The notes below the pieces were generated by a model that saw only the letters and a list, made by a program, of their open reading frames with translations, ran no database searches and was not told where the DNA came from. This document shows, piece by piece, positions 14,224-20,346 of a DNA stretch of 20,399 bases; position 1 is the first letter of the stretch, and each line of letters starts with the position of its first letter. The translations under genes and the position numbers were made by a program. Location: positions 1-20,399 of the forward strand of contig JAZDMO010000004.1 of NCBI GenBank assembly GCA_043800905.1. Reading direction: 5' to 3'. The stretch is from JAHITU01 sp043800905 (GTDB taxonomy: Bacteria > Patescibacteriota > Minisyncoccia > Phycocordibacterales > UBA12079).

Positions 14224-14679
14224 ATGGCAACCTTAATTTTAAACAAAAAATTCGGTCTTAAATACGAAATTGTTGAAAAATATGAAGCAGGGATAAAACT
14301 GCTTGGTTTTGAAGTGAAAGCAATTAAAAACAAAAAAGGTTCTTTGGAAGGGGCTCACATCACTATTCGCGGCGGAGAAGCCTACTTAATTGGAGCCAAT
14401 ATTCCACCCTACCAACCTAACAATACCCCTAAAGATTACGAACCCGAAAGAAACCGAATCTTGTTGTTAAATAAGAAGGAAATTAATGAATTAGCTGATA
14501 TTGAAAAGCAAAAAGGATTGACAATTATCCCAATTTCGATGTATAATAAGAATAAGAAGATTAAGGTAGAAATTGCCGTGGTACGCGGAAAAAAGAAATA
14601 TGACCACCGAGAAACTATCAAAGGAAAGGATATGCAAAGAGATTCCGAAAGAGAAATGAAAGACGCCTTAAATAGATAA
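14224..14679 (+). CDS. smpB: SsrA-binding protein SmpB
   Basis: 151 residues, normal length. SmpB binds the tRNA-like end of tmRNA and delivers it to stalled ribosomes. Family features are KYEIVEKYEAGI-x-L-x-GFEVKAIK near 13-35, the GEAYLIGANIPPYQ strand region near 51-64, and a basic C-terminal tail (GKKKYDHRETIKGKD-x-x-RD-x-x-RE) that folds into the mRNA channel. Its partner tmRNA follows 151 nt downstream on the same strand. The start has no Shine-Dalgarno; TATATT is almost adjacent to the ATG. Confidence 0.97.
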   Translation: MATLILNKKFGLKYEIVEKYEAGIKLLGFEVKAIKNKKGSLEGAHITIRGGEAYLIGANIPPYQPNNTPKDYEPERNRILLLNKKEINELADIEKQKGLTIIPISMYNKNKKIKVEIAVVRGKKKYDHRETIKGKDMQRDSEREMKDALNR

Positions 14680-14730
14680 AGCTCATTGAAAATTAAATCC
14701 TGTCATTCACTTAAAGTATTTTAATAAATA

Positions 14731-14800
14731 TCGTCAGCCATTGTGAGCTAAGTATTTTGAACTTTGAATTAAAGTTCAAAATACTCAACATGACAACCTA
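14731..14800. repeat. REP-like element with 15-bp hairpin between smpB and tmRNA
   Basis: A perfect 15-bp stem (AGTATTTTGAACTTT at 14751-14765, complement at 14771-14785, loop GAATT) is flanked by CGTCAGCCATTGTGAG on the left and CAACATGACAACC on the right. The flanks look like a diverged form of the CATTGCGAG/CAATGACG repeat at 17,288 and 20,197. It might also attenuate smpB readthrough, but no T-tract follows. Confidence 0.45.
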
Positions 14801-14817
14801 ACTTTCAATTTAAAAAA

Positions 14818-14823
14818 TAAAAT
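14818..14823 (+). promoter_or_regulatory. -10 box of tmRNA
   Basis: TAAAAT, exactly 7 nt before the first G of the mature tmRNA. No good -35 box at the expected distance. Confidence 0.45.
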
Positions 14824-14830
14824 ATTTTAA

Positions 14831-15235
14831 GGGGGTGACAGGCTTCGACGAATAAATCATTTTTAAATATGCGAGGAAAGCTGAGTTAACTTTTCAACTG
14901 ACTCACAAGCTTAAGTGCAGACTTAACTAAATCAGCAGGAAGAATGGCATCGCCTTACTTTACTGTTCCAGCGTTAGCCTTAGCGTAAACTAAGAGCTAC
15001 CATCGCTTCAGTGCGACTGGCATCGAGCAAATTGATTTCTGATAGACTTGCTTTGGTGTAATAAATTCAGGATATGGAAGTTTGAATTTTTCGGCAAACT
15101 TTTGAACACTAGAAAATCGGTGAAAGAGAATTTTGTTTATTTTATATCTCTTTTACTCAAATTTAAAAATAAACTAACTTTGTAGATCTATTTAAAAACT
15201 TTATTTGCATGGGAGTTCGATTCTCCCCTCCTCCA
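14831..15235 (+). ncRNA. ssrA: Transfer-messenger RNA (tmRNA)
   Basis: The 5' end GGGGGTGACAGGCTTCGACG is diagnostic, and the 3' end has the T arm GGGAG-TTCGATT-CTCCC followed by an acceptor strand CTCCTCC and A at 15,235. CCA is not encoded. The acceptor pairs except for one U-U. The tag reading frame most likely runs from GCA at 14,935 to TAA at 14,988, reading AGRMASPYFTVPALALA and ending in LALA where most tags end in LAA. The exact resume codon is not certain (GCA at 14,947 is an alternative). The 3' half is rich in A/T pseudoknot-like segments. It works with SmpB just upstream to release stalled ribosomes and tag the peptide for proteolysis. Confidence 0.95.
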
Positions 15236-15239
15236 CAAC

Positions 15240-15274
15240 AATTAAAAACCACCCTTCTTGGGTGGTTTTTAATT
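15240..15274 (+). terminator. tmRNA terminator
   Basis: Perfect 15-bp stem (AATTAAAAACCACCC/GGGTGGTTTTTAATT) with loop TTCTT and a T-rich arm, 5 nt after the tmRNA end. It is symmetric enough to work both ways. Confidence 0.8.
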
Positions 15275-15284
15275 ATTTCTGAAT

Positions 15285-15307
15285 AAAAAAGGTGACTGAC
15301 CCCTTTT
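15285..15307. repeat. Short GGTGACTGACCCC palindromic motif
   Basis: A-rich arm, GGTGACTGACCCC, then CTTTT: an AAAAGG/CCTTTT stem around a TGACTGACC loop. I recall this kind of motif being scattered in many genomes beside Y1-type (REP-associated) transposases, but none lies in this window. Confidence 0.35.
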
Positions 15308-15366
15308 CCTTCCCTTTTCTCCAGTTTTCTTATTAAAAACAAATTCAATGCCTATTTTTATATAGA

Positions 15367-15394
15367 TTGCAATATTCTCAATATTATGTATATT
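15367..15394 (+). promoter_or_regulatory. Promoter of the 80-residue protein gene
   Basis: TTGCAA (15,367-15,372), 16-nt spacer, TATATT (15,389-15,394). The predicted start near 15,401 leaves a leader of about 50 nt with a GGAGGAGG ribosome binding site. Confidence 0.4.
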
Positions 15395-15453
15395 ACTATT
15401 TAGATTTATGTAGTTTAATGAAACAAAAAATAATTTAATAAACGGAGGAGGTT

Positions 15454-15696
15454 ATGAATTTTAATGATGAACACCCAGAATTAAAAGAGGGAGAAGTATT
15501 TTTAACAAACGGAACAGTCCGAGATTTTCATCGAATAAAATGTGGAAGTAAACGATTGGGCGAAAAAGCTTACAACACAAACGGAGAAATGGTTAATCAT
15601 TTAGGCCTGCGACCAATTTTTAAAAAAGAAAATGACAAACACAATTTTGGTCTGGATAAATTCAACCATATACTAGATGATGAACCTTTCCGTTAA
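15454..15696 (+). CDS. 80-residue soluble protein, unknown
   Basis: Starts at ATG 15,454 behind a very strong GGAGGAGG Shine-Dalgarno. The product is hydrophilic, mixed charged (NDEHPELKEGEVFLTN, DFHRIKCGSKRLGEKAY) with one cysteine and no signal or membrane segment. Charged residues and the FHRIK/KRLG stretch suggest a small alpha-beta fold. Not recognised. It is monocistronic, with its own promoter and terminator. Confidence 0.7.
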   Translation: MNFNDEHPELKEGEVFLTNGTVRDFHRIKCGSKRLGEKAYNTNGEMVNHLGLRPIFKKENDKHNFGLDKFNHILDDEPFR

Positions 15697-15713
15697 AAGT
15701 TAAAAAGTTCACT

Positions 15714-15746
15714 AAAAGCCGAAGGTACTTGCCTACGGCTTTTTTC
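15714..15746 (+). terminator. Terminator of the 80-residue protein gene
   Basis: AAAAGCCG/CGGCTTTT stem around an inner partly paired loop, followed by TTTTTC; 18 nt after the stop codon. Confidence 0.75.
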
Positions 15747-15785
15747 AATCCCCAACTTGCTCTAACATTTAATTGTTTTTATTAC

Positions 15786-15791
15786 TATAAT
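15786..15791 (+). promoter_or_regulatory. -10 box upstream of the four-helix membrane protein
   Basis: TATAAT, about 40 nt before the ATG at 15,831. No matching -35 box seen. Confidence 0.35.
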
Positions 15792-15830
15792 TAGTATAGG
15801 TCGTTTTACTAATTTAAAATAAACATTAAT

Positions 15831-16214
15831 ATGTTAAATATGTCTCTTCTACAAGTAATTGGTATCTGTTATTTAATAATAGGAATTGGACTTCTTATTA
15901 ATACCAAATACTACAGAAAAATGTTAGATAATTTTGCTGAATCAAAACCAGTAATGTTTCTATCAGGAATACTTTCTTTAATCGCTGGATATTTTCTTAT
16001 CAGAGCTCAAAATATGTTAATATGGGACTGGTCAGTTATTATCACAGTAATTGGTTGGATAGCTCTTATTAAGGGATCTGCAATAATTTTAATGCCGAAG
16101 GTAATGTTAAAGATGGCACATTACTTTACTCACCGCAAAGGCTGGATGGTTTTTGAAGGAATTGTTGCTACTATTTTAGGTGCAATAATTACTTACATAG
16201 CTTTTTTGGCATAA
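15831..16214 (+). CDS. Small four-helix membrane protein, unknown
   Basis: 127 residues with four predicted transmembrane helices: about 4-22, 41-60, 65-88 and 105-126. Short cytoplasmic loops are basic (YYRKML, HRKG). No motif I can assign. The second ATG, three codons in, is an equally good start because neither has a Shine-Dalgarno. Its own terminator follows 20 nt after the stop, so it appears monocistronic. Similar tiny integral membrane proteins are frequent in reduced genomes. Confidence 0.72.
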   Translation: MLNMSLLQVIGICYLIIGIGLLINTKYYRKMLDNFAESKPVMFLSGILSLIAGYFLIRAQNMLIWDWSVIITVIGWIALIKGSAIILMPKVMLKMAHYFTHRKGWMVFEGIVATILGAIITYIAFLA

Positions 16215-16234
16215 CTATAACTATCTAAAAAATT

Positions 16235-16266
16235 AAGAGCTGGCAGACCTGCCAGCTCTTTTTTAA
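16235..16266 (+). terminator. Terminator of the four-helix membrane protein gene
   Basis: 11-bp stem AAGAGCTGGCA/TGCCAGCTCTT, loop GACC, then TTTTTT. A strong intrinsic terminator. Confidence 0.85.
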
Positions 16267-16303
16267 TTATTTTTTAGTTAATTGCTAAATATAAATTTCT
16301 CTA

Positions 16304-16309
16304 TATAAT
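16304..16309 (+). promoter_or_regulatory. -10 box upstream of the small membrane protein at 16,358
   Basis: TATAAT 3 nt before a GTG at 16,313 and 48 nt before the GTG at 16,358. A transcript from about 16,316 would exclude the first GTG, supporting the second as the start. Confidence 0.4.
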
Positions 16310-16357
16310 ATTGTGCGGACAGTAACTTTAACAAAAAAAAATAAAAAGGGGTTTAAG

Positions 16358-16681
16358 GTGAAAAGTTATTCTAAATCAAAAGTGAAACTTAATTGGAAGA
16401 AAATATTTTTAACAATATCTTTAATATTAATCTTTTGCCCTCCCGCCACCATTTTAATTTTAAGTTTTTTGGAGAAATCTAAAATTCCTCTCTGGGGAAA
16501 TATCTTGTTTTATTTATTTACCTCTTTGTTCGTTTCTTTTTTTGTAAGCGAAATTAAAAAAAATAATTTTTCCAAAAAAGAATTTTTATTTCTTTGGTTT
16601 ATTTTTTCAATAATCCCTATAATTCTGTTTTTCTTAGGTTGGGGAGAAATAATTCTTTTAATCAAAATATTAAGCGGCTAA
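16358..16681 (+). CDS. Small three-helix membrane protein, unknown
   Basis: 107 residues from a GTG at 16,358, chosen for AAGGGG 7 nt upstream and for the promoter position; an in-frame GTG at 16,313 would add 15 residues. The N-terminus is basic (KSYSKSKVKLNWKK), followed by three hydrophobic segments (about 16-37, 45-62, 75-102). Very rich in Phe, Ile and Leu. Not recognised. It is followed directly by a strong terminator. Confidence 0.62.
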   Translation: MKSYSKSKVKLNWKKIFLTISLILIFCPPATILILSFLEKSKIPLWGNILFYLFTSLFVSFFVSEIKKNNFSKKEFLFLWFIFSIIPIILFFLGWGEIILLIKILSG

Positions 16682-16687
16682 AATACC

Positions 16688-16728
16688 ATACCTTCGTTCC
16701 TTAAGTAATTAGGAACGAAGGTATTTTT
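16688..16728 (+). terminator. Terminator of the small membrane protein gene
   Basis: 14-bp stem ATACCTTCGTTCCT/AGGAACGAAGGTAT with a 9-nt loop and TTTTT after it. Confidence 0.85.
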
Positions 16729-16741
16729 ATTACACAAAAAA

Positions 16742-16768
16742 AATACCAACCGAGCGGTTGGCATTTTT
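16742..16768 (-). terminator. Terminator of the histone-like gene
   Basis: CCAACC/GGTTGG stem with flanking A/T pairs, followed on minus by TATTTTTTTT. Together with the preceding plus-strand terminator it forms a back-to-back insulator between convergent genes. Confidence 0.75.
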
Positions 16769-16778
16769 TCAAGAAGGT

Positions 16779-16961
16779 TTATTTTCTTCTTTTAGCGGCT
16801 TTCTTCTTAGGAGCTTTCTTCACTACCTTCTTAGCAACTTTCTTCTTAGCTACTTTCTTTTTAGGAGCAGCTTTTTTTGCTACTTTCTTCTTAACCACCT
16901 TTTTCTTTGGAGCAGCTTTTTTTGCTACTTTCTTCTTTGTAGCTTTTTTTGCTTTAACCAT
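16779..16961 (-). CDS. Lysine/alanine-rich histone H1-like DNA-binding protein
   Basis: 60 residues from ATG 16,961, almost entirely Lys, Ala, Val and Pro in an imperfect repeat of the type KKKVAKKAAP, ending AAKRRK. This composition matches the C-terminal domain of eukaryotic H1 and bacterial H1-like proteins (chlamydial HC1/Hc2, Bordetella BpH1 type), which bind and condense DNA non-specifically. No globular domain is present. An in-frame ATG at 16,991 would add a non-basic ten-residue leader (MWLEETISYI), which I consider untranslated. No Shine-Dalgarno sits at the right distance; TATATT directly precedes the ATG as at smpB. Confidence 0.82.
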   Translation of the reverse strand: MVKAKKATKKKVAKKAAPKKKVVKKKVAKKAAPKKKVAKKKVAKKVVKKAPKKKAAKRRK

Positions 16962-16991
16962 AATATAGGAGATCGTTTCCTCTAACCACAT

Positions 16992-17287
16992 TTAATATTT
17001 TTTAGGTTATTGGGGTAGATCACACCGCCCGATTTTATGAAAGAAAAAATTTAACGACCAACTAAATTTTTTATTTCTGAGCTAACTTAATTTTATAATT
17101 TTTTTTAATAAAAAAATATTTTTTTTTGATTTTTTTGTGGATAACTTTTTATTTTCAAAAAAAGTTTTTTGAAAATAAAAAATTTTTAATTTTATAACTT
17201 GCCTGCCGACAGGCAGGTTTTTAATTCTGTAAATAATTTTTAATAAATTTTTTTAATTTAAAATTTTAAAAATATTTTTTATTTCTG
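16992..17287. other. AT-rich interval with a DnaA box, long hairpin and palindrome
   Basis: No credible gene. It holds TGTGGATAA at 17,136-17,144 (perfect complement of the DnaA box TTATCCACA), directly followed by a 17-bp A/T hairpin (17,146-17,181, arms TTTTTATTTTCAAAAAA and complement), then a CCTGCC-type palindrome (17,196-17,219). Upstream of the histone-like gene, GGGGTAGATCACACCGCCCG stands out as the only GC-rich stretch. Confidence 0.6.
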
Positions 17288-17432
17288 GATTGCCACCCCC
17301 TCACCCAGAAAAGTATTATAAATAAATTTTTATTTATAATACTTTTCTATTTTATTATTAAACAAATCCTTTATTCTTTTTGGTGTTGATGATAATCAAC
17401 GATACTTTTCTGGGTGAGGGGTCGCAATGACG
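17288..17432. repeat. Nested inverted-repeat element flanked by REP-like ends
   Basis: Ends GGATTGCCAC and CGCAATGACGAA. Inside, a 20-nt arm (17,297-17,316, CCCCTCACCC then AGAAAAGTAT) is perfectly complementary to 17,402-17,421. The inner part of the left arm can alternatively pair with 17,329-17,348 (20-bp perfect stem, two-nt centre). A short GTTGAT/ATCAAC hairpin lies near 17,383-17,400. The two pairings exclude each other. Confidence 0.75.
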
Positions 17433-17464
17433 AATTTTTACAAAAATTATTATTTATTACTATT

Positions 17465-17497
17465 AAAAAGAACGATAGCTTGGCTATCGTTCTTTTT
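17465..17497 (-). terminator. Terminator of the DUF4349-like gene
   Basis: Perfect 15-bp stem (AAAAAGAACGATAGC and complement), TTG loop, T-rich on both strands; 28 nt after the stop codon of the minus-strand gene. Confidence 0.8.
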
Positions 17498-17524
17498 TTA
17501 CATTCTATTAATTTCTATCTATAT

Positions 17525-18556
17525 TTATTTTTTCCAAACAAACTTCACAAACCTCCAACCATATTTACCAATAAACAAAGCTATAATTAGATAAATAGCT
17601 ACCTGCAAAAGAATCAAAGCAAATGATAATAATTTCACCGTAAGACCTTGCAACATTTCATTAAAGTTTCTTACAAAATTTTGCAATTCATTAATCCAAG
17701 AATTTTTAATAGTATCAAGATCAACAATCACCTCTCGAGAAACTGAAACGGAATAAACATCATAGTCCAATCTTTCTAATTGATCAGCTTTAGCTCTAGA
17801 AAGTCTATCTAAATTATTTTTTGTATTTAATCTTTCGTTAGTTAATTTTTCAATTAAAATTATTTTGTCATTAATAATTTTTGCCAATGATTCTACATCC
17901 TGAGATCTTGTAGCCAAACTGGTTAAGTCATCATAAGCTTCCTGTGCTTCTTCTAAAGTATTTTCTACCTGTTCTAATCTATTCGTTAAAATTTCTTCTT
18001 CACTAGTAAAATCATCAATTTGTTTTTTAATGGTTTCAGTATTCACATTCAAATTTTCAGGATTCAATTTTTTAACTGCATCCAAAATTTCTTTTGAATT
18101 CTTTTTTACCACCTTAAAAAAATAAGAACAATAATTGTCATCTCTATTAGAACTTTCAAAAATAACATATGATTTATTTTTCCAAGATTCTATTTCTCCG
18201 CAAACAGTCTTAAATCTTCCTGTGCGAATATAAGCAGAATACTCTGTTGCTTCAAAATCTTCTAAATCAGAACCTGCGGTATAACCATTACCATAATCTG
18301 GAGTTGCAACATTACGTGATGATAAAACTAATTCACCCCCACCCTTTCCATAAAATTGAGCACTGTCTCCAGCCACAGAAAAAGAAACGGATTCATTCCT
18401 ATAACTAGGAACAATATTCATCGCAGTTCTCACAGCAAAAGAACTTAGAGAAAGTAATAAACCTAAAACTAATAAAACAAAAACACCAATTCCTCCAAAT
18501 TTCAAAACTGTTTTGAAATCGAGATTCTTTAAGAAATTATTTTTTTTCAAATTCAT
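17525..18556 (-). CDS. DUF4349-like membrane protein with coiled coil
   Basis: 343 residues. An N-terminal transmembrane segment (about 20-42), an extracytoplasmic domain with two cysteines (VCGEIES, DNYCSYFF) that probably pair, a long coiled coil (about 165-265, with heptad-rich ILTNRLEQVENTLEEAQEAYDDL), the conserved-type strand YDVYSVSVSRE, and a C-terminal transmembrane segment (about 310-335) ending in a basic tail. The order matches DUF4349 proteins, whose role is unknown although many are lipoproteins or sensors near envelope genes. The ATG has no Shine-Dalgarno. It lies 86 nt after comEC and may share its transcript. Confidence 0.7.
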   Translation of the reverse strand: MNLKKNNFLKNLDFKTVLKFGGIGVFVLLVLGLLLSLSSFAVRTAMNIVPSYRNESVSFSVAGDSAQFYGKGGGELVLSSRNVATPDYGNGYTAGSDLEDFEATEYSAYIRTGRFKTVCGEIESWKNKSYVIFESSNRDDNYCSYFFKVVKKNSKEILDAVKKLNPENLNVNTETIKKQIDDFTSEEEILTNRLEQVENTLEEAQEAYDDLTSLATRSQDVESLAKIINDKIILIEKLTNERLNTKNNLDRLSRAKADQLERLDYDVYSVSVSREVIVDLDTIKNSWINELQNFVRNFNEMLQGLTVKLLSFALILLQVAIYLIIALFIGKYGWRFVKFVWKK

Positions 18557-18642
18557 AAAAATATGTAATTAAGTCTTATGTATTAAGTATTAACAAAAGT
18601 AAACTTAATTCATAAATCTAGGTTAATAATAAATTTATTATA

Positions 18643-20115
18643 TCATGAACTAATATTTTTAGAGAAAAACATTTTTGTGAATAACAAAAAATAAAAAAGA
18701 TACCACACAAGCATCAACCAAAACGGGAAAAATGCTATCTCAAGAGAAGCAAAAGGTAAATTAGCAAAAACCTCAACCACCTTTAATTCATAACTAAGTA
18801 AAAAATAAGTAAGATAAGAAAAAGGCAAAGCTAACCAACTAGAGATAAAAGAAAAAATACCAGCTAAAAAACCGAAAAACATTGTCATCGGAACAAACAT
18901 CAAAACTAATAAATTTACAATGACAGCCACAATAGATAATTCCCCCATCATGTAAAGCAACAAAGGCAAAACAAAAATTTGAGTAGAAACAGTTGCCACC
19001 GCCGATTCTCGTAAATTATATTTCTCTGGAATAAATTTTAGATATTCATAAATTTTAGGAGACAAAACAATTAAACCTAAAGTAGCCATAAAAGATAATT
19101 GAAAAGAGGGATCAAAAACTACAATTTTAGGATTAATTAAAACCATTAAAAAACCTGCCAAGAAAAGAGCTCTGGTAACATCACTAGTTCTTCCTGTAGC
19201 TTTGGCTAAGACTACCAACAAAGCCATAATCGATGCTCTTACAATAGTAGCCGAACCTCCTACCATGATTGCAAATAAAATTATACCAAAAGCCCCTAAA
19301 GACAAACCTAACAAATAAGGGAAAAAAGAAAACAAACCTAAAATAAAATCAGCAATAATTGTGACGTTGTAACCTGACAAAACAATAATATGAATTAACC
19401 CCACTCTTCTAAAATCTTCTTGTAGTGATTCCCCTAAAGACTGTTTCACACCAAGAAGAAGACCTCCCAATAAAGATACCTGCGGTTCAGAAATTGATTC
19501 TTCTAATTTAGAAAGAAAATTATTTTTAATTTGAAACAACTTTTCTTTTACCCAAAATCCGTTCCCTTGAGAAACCAATTCAGTCTTAGGATAAAACATT
19601 GTGTATAAAATATTGTCTTTGGCTAGATAATCAATGTAGTTAAAGGTTCTTCCCGTATCATTTTTAAAATTCTTCGGAGTCTCAAGCACTCCCGAAACCC
19701 TGATTCGATCTCCATAAACATAACTTGGGTAGAACGGAACAGTGATTAAAATTTTATTTTTACTGTTAGTCTCGGCTTCAATAACCTCCCCAACCAACTT
19801 AGTATTTTTTTCTCTTTGATCAGGTTCTTCAACAACCACAACCTCAAAAGTTTTTTTCTCTCCAACAAAAGAATCTAAAAAAATATCATTATTAATTTGA
19901 TTATCTACAGCACAACGAGAAACACCTAAACCAACAAAAACAAAAAACAAAATCAAAAAACGAAAAAAATTCAAAGAAAAAAATTCTCGTCTTAAAAATA
20001 ACAAAAGAATCAAACTTAAAAAAATTAGAAAAAAACCGAAACTTATACCAAAATGAAAAATAGACTCTAAGGCTATTCCTCCAACAAAAGACAAAATTAC
20101 CCATTGAAAGTTCAT
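18643..20115 (-). CDS. comEC: ComEC/Rec2-type DNA uptake channel protein (short form)
   Basis: 490 residues. ComEC forms the inner-membrane channel that passes single-stranded DNA into the cytoplasm. Two N-terminal helices precede an OB-fold DUF4131-like domain (about 85-180; DRIRVSGVLETP), then the Competence domain with its signature LLGGLLLGVKQSLGE-x-L-x-x-DF-x-x-VGLIHI-x-VLSGYNVT near 214-253 and about eight more helices. The C-terminal metallo-beta-lactamase-like domain of full-length ComEC (usually 700-800 residues) is absent; the protein ends after the last helix with a normal stop. A -10 box TAAAAT lies 6 nt before the ATG, with no Shine-Dalgarno. Confidence 0.94.
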   Translation of the reverse strand: MNFQWVILSFVGGIALESIFHFGISFGFFLIFLSLILLLFLRREFFSLNFFRFLILFFVFVGLGVSRCAVDNQINNDIFLDSFVGEKKTFEVVVVEEPDQREKNTKLVGEVIEAETNSKNKILITVPFYPSYVYGDRIRVSGVLETPKNFKNDTGRTFNYIDYLAKDNILYTMFYPKTELVSQGNGFWVKEKLFQIKNNFLSKLEESISEPQVSLLGGLLLGVKQSLGESLQEDFRRVGLIHIIVLSGYNVTIIADFILGLFSFFPYLLGLSLGAFGIILFAIMVGGSATIVRASIMALLVVLAKATGRTSDVTRALFLAGFLMVLINPKIVVFDPSFQLSFMATLGLIVLSPKIYEYLKFIPEKYNLRESAVATVSTQIFVLPLLLYMMGELSIVAVIVNLLVLMFVPMTMFFGFLAGIFSFISSWLALPFSYLTYFLLSYELKVVEVFANLPFASLEIAFFPFWLMLVWYLFYFLLFTKMFFSKNISS

Positions 20116-20121
20116 ACTTTA

Positions 20122-20127
20122 ATTTTA
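20122..20127 (-). promoter_or_regulatory. -10 box of comEC (leaderless candidate)
   Basis: TAAAAT on minus, 6 nt before the ATG at 20,115. -35 not recognisable in the A/T run. Confidence 0.35.
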
Positions 20128-20146
20128 TCAAACTTAAAATAAAATA

Positions 20147-20186
20147 AAAAAGAACTTGGGGGCGAAACCCCCAAAAAATTCTTTTA
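20147..20186 (-). terminator. Terminator of a minus-strand gene beyond the window
   Basis: GGGGG-CGAAA-CCCCC hairpin extended by TT/AA and by GAA/TTC, followed on minus by TTCTTTTTTATTTTATTTT. It must end a transcript entering from past 20,399 or from within the repeat. Confidence 0.65.
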
Positions 20187-20196
20187 AAAAAACACT

Positions 20197-20346
20197 AGAT
20201 TGCCACGCTTTTCCGCTTCGCTCCAAAGCCTGCCTGCCGGCAGGCAGGCTCGCAATGACGAACCGAAGGTTCGCCATTGCGAGGAGTATAAGTTTAAATA
20301 GGTACAGTTAACTGTACCTATTTAAACTTATATGACGAAGCAATCT
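20197..20346. repeat. Composite inverted pair of REP-like units with palindromic cores
   Basis: Ends are AGATTGCC and GAAGCAATCT in inverted orientation. Unit 1 (20,197-20,260) holds a perfect 24-bp palindrome (20,227-20,250) before CTCGCAATGACG. Unit 2, inverted (from about 20,270), begins CGCCATTGCGAGGAG and holds a perfect 46-bp palindrome (20,287-20,332, centre GTTAAC) before ACGAAGCAATCT. The two units meet in a near-perfect hairpin (TCGCAATG ... CATTGCGA, 20,250-20,282). Confidence 0.8.

Noticed and set aside
14436..14621. Minus-strand frame inside smpB, and similar frames inside recG, ftsH, DUF389 and comEC
   Set aside because: They overlap strongly conserved genes, have no ribosome binding site and no recognisable protein features.
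15163..15348. 61-codon minus-strand frame
   Set aside because: It lies across the 3' end of tmRNA and its terminator; the apparent GGGENRTPM peptide is the reverse of the T arm, a familiar false call.
16758..16985. 75-codon plus-strand frame rich in Phe, Ser and Leu
   Set aside because: It is the antisense of the lysine/alanine repeat gene; the low-complexity sense protein explains it.
16992..17287. Chromosome replication origin
   Set aside because: Only one DnaA box was found and neither dnaA nor dnaN is nearby, so calling it oriC is not justified.
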